Below, one piece after another: positions 5,346 through 5,943 of a stretch of 5,943 nt of DNA. The stretch lies in assembly GCA_947473445.1 (NCBI GenBank), contig CANJEU010000144.1, positions 1 to 5,943 on the forward strand, written 5' to 3'. How positions within the stretch are numbered: position 1 is the first letter of the stretch; every line of letters begins with the position of its first letter. The translations under genes and the position numbers were made by a program. The DNA comes from Fidelibacterota bacterium. GTDB taxonomy: Bacteria > Pseudomonadota > Alphaproteobacteria > Rhodospirillales > Rhodospirillaceae. Under the pieces are notes generated by a model. That model was not told the origin of the DNA. It saw only the letters and a list, made by a program, of their open reading frames with translations, and did not search any database.

Positions 5346-5943
5346 TGGACGGCCTCGACCGCCTTCTGGACACCTTCTTTAATGCCGAAGTCGCGGCGCG
5401 GTATCTGCCCGACATCATGGCGGGAGTTTGGATCACCGTCGGCCTCGCCATCGCCGTGTCGATCTCGGGCATCGCCCTCGGCGTTGCTTTTGCCATTCTG
5501 CGCGCCACACAGCGGCCGTGGCTATCGCTGCCGATCATCGCCTTTGCCGACATCATGCGGGCGCTGCCGCCGCTCGTGGTGATCATCATCTTCTTCTTTG
5601 CATTTCCCCTGATCGGCATTTCCATGTCGGCCTTCACCGCGACGTGGCTATCGCTGACGCTCGTGCTCGCGGCCTATGCCGAGGAGTCCCTGTGGGGCGG
5701 GATGCTGAGTTTGCCTCGGGGCCAGGCCGAAGCTGCGCGCTCGACCGGCCTGACCTGGTGGCAAACGATGACGGCGGTGATCTTGCCGCAGGCGTTTCGC
5801 ATCGCCCTGCCGCCGCTCACCAACCGCACCATCGCCGTGGCCAAGAACGTGGCGCTCGGGTCCGTCGTGGCCTTGAGCGAAGTTCTCAACAACGCCCAAT
5901 CGGCCACCAGCACCGCCGGAAATCCAACCCCTCTGACCATGGC
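5345..5943 (+). CDS. Amino-acid-type ABC transporter permease (3' end cut off)
   Basis: This is an inner-membrane permease of the HisM/GlnP type, with 199 residues before the window ends. Hydrophobic segments lie at about 27-52, 63-92 and 97-117, and a further one begins after about 163. The cytoplasmic EAA loop that contacts the ATPase is clear: GQAEAARSTGL (126-136), then VILPQAFRIALPPLTN (145-160). AAYAEESLWGG (109-119) corresponds to the family's AYxAExxRGG segment, with Leu-Trp at 116-117 instead of the more usual charged residue. The ATG overlaps the ATPase stop by one base (TGATG), so the two are translationally linked. Importers of this family often have two permeases; a second could follow just beyond the window. 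Confidence 0.93.
   Translation, partial: MDGLDRLLDTFFNAEVAARYLPDIMAGVWITVGLAIAVSISGIALGVAFAILRATQRPWLSLPIIAFADIMRALPPLVVIIIFFFAFPLIGISMSAFTATWLSLTLVLAAYAEESLWGGMLSLPRGQAEAARSTGLTWWQTMTAVILPQAFRIALPPLTNRTIAVAKNVALGSVVALSEVLNNAQSATSTAGNPTPLTM

Overview
The window is GC-rich, with dense, closely spaced genes and long spurious open frames on the antisense strand. It looks like part of a proteobacterial chromosome, most likely alphaproteobacterial. That placement rests on overall protein character and is an inference, not a demonstrated assignment. No RNA gene, mobile element, CRISPR array or insertion sequence is visible.

The layout is two divergent gene sets around a 79-bp gap (1230-1308). Leftward (minus strand) are a hydantoin/Asp-Glu racemase family protein (570-1229) and, 4 bp beyond its stop, a flavin reductase-like FMN-binding protein (1-565, C-terminus cut by the window edge). 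Rightward (plus strand) is one continuous run: a D-hydantoinase/dihydropyrimidinase family amidohydrolase (1309-2847), an N-carbamoyl-D-amino-acid hydrolase of the nitrilase superfamily (2780-3730), a periplasmic amino-acid-type solute-binding protein (3767-4597), its ABC ATPase (4599-5345) and an ABC permease (5345 to beyond the window end).

Together the genes encode a full D-selective hydantoin route. The transporter would import the substrate, the racemase would interconvert the enantiomers of a 5-substituted hydantoin, the hydantoinase would open the ring, and the carbamoylase would release a D-amino acid, CO2 and ammonia. Catalytic residues of all three enzymes are visible and intact. 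The true physiological substrate is not known from the sequence. Three details suggest it may not be a standard hydantoin or amino acid: the hydantoinase has an unusual loop after its HxH metal motif, the binding protein lacks the Asp that normally holds a ligand alpha-ammonium group, and a flavin reductase-like gene is coupled to the racemase.

Other points of interest are a long out-of-phase overlap at the hydantoinase/carbamoylase junction and a 9-bp perfect inverted repeat between the enzyme genes and the binding-protein gene.
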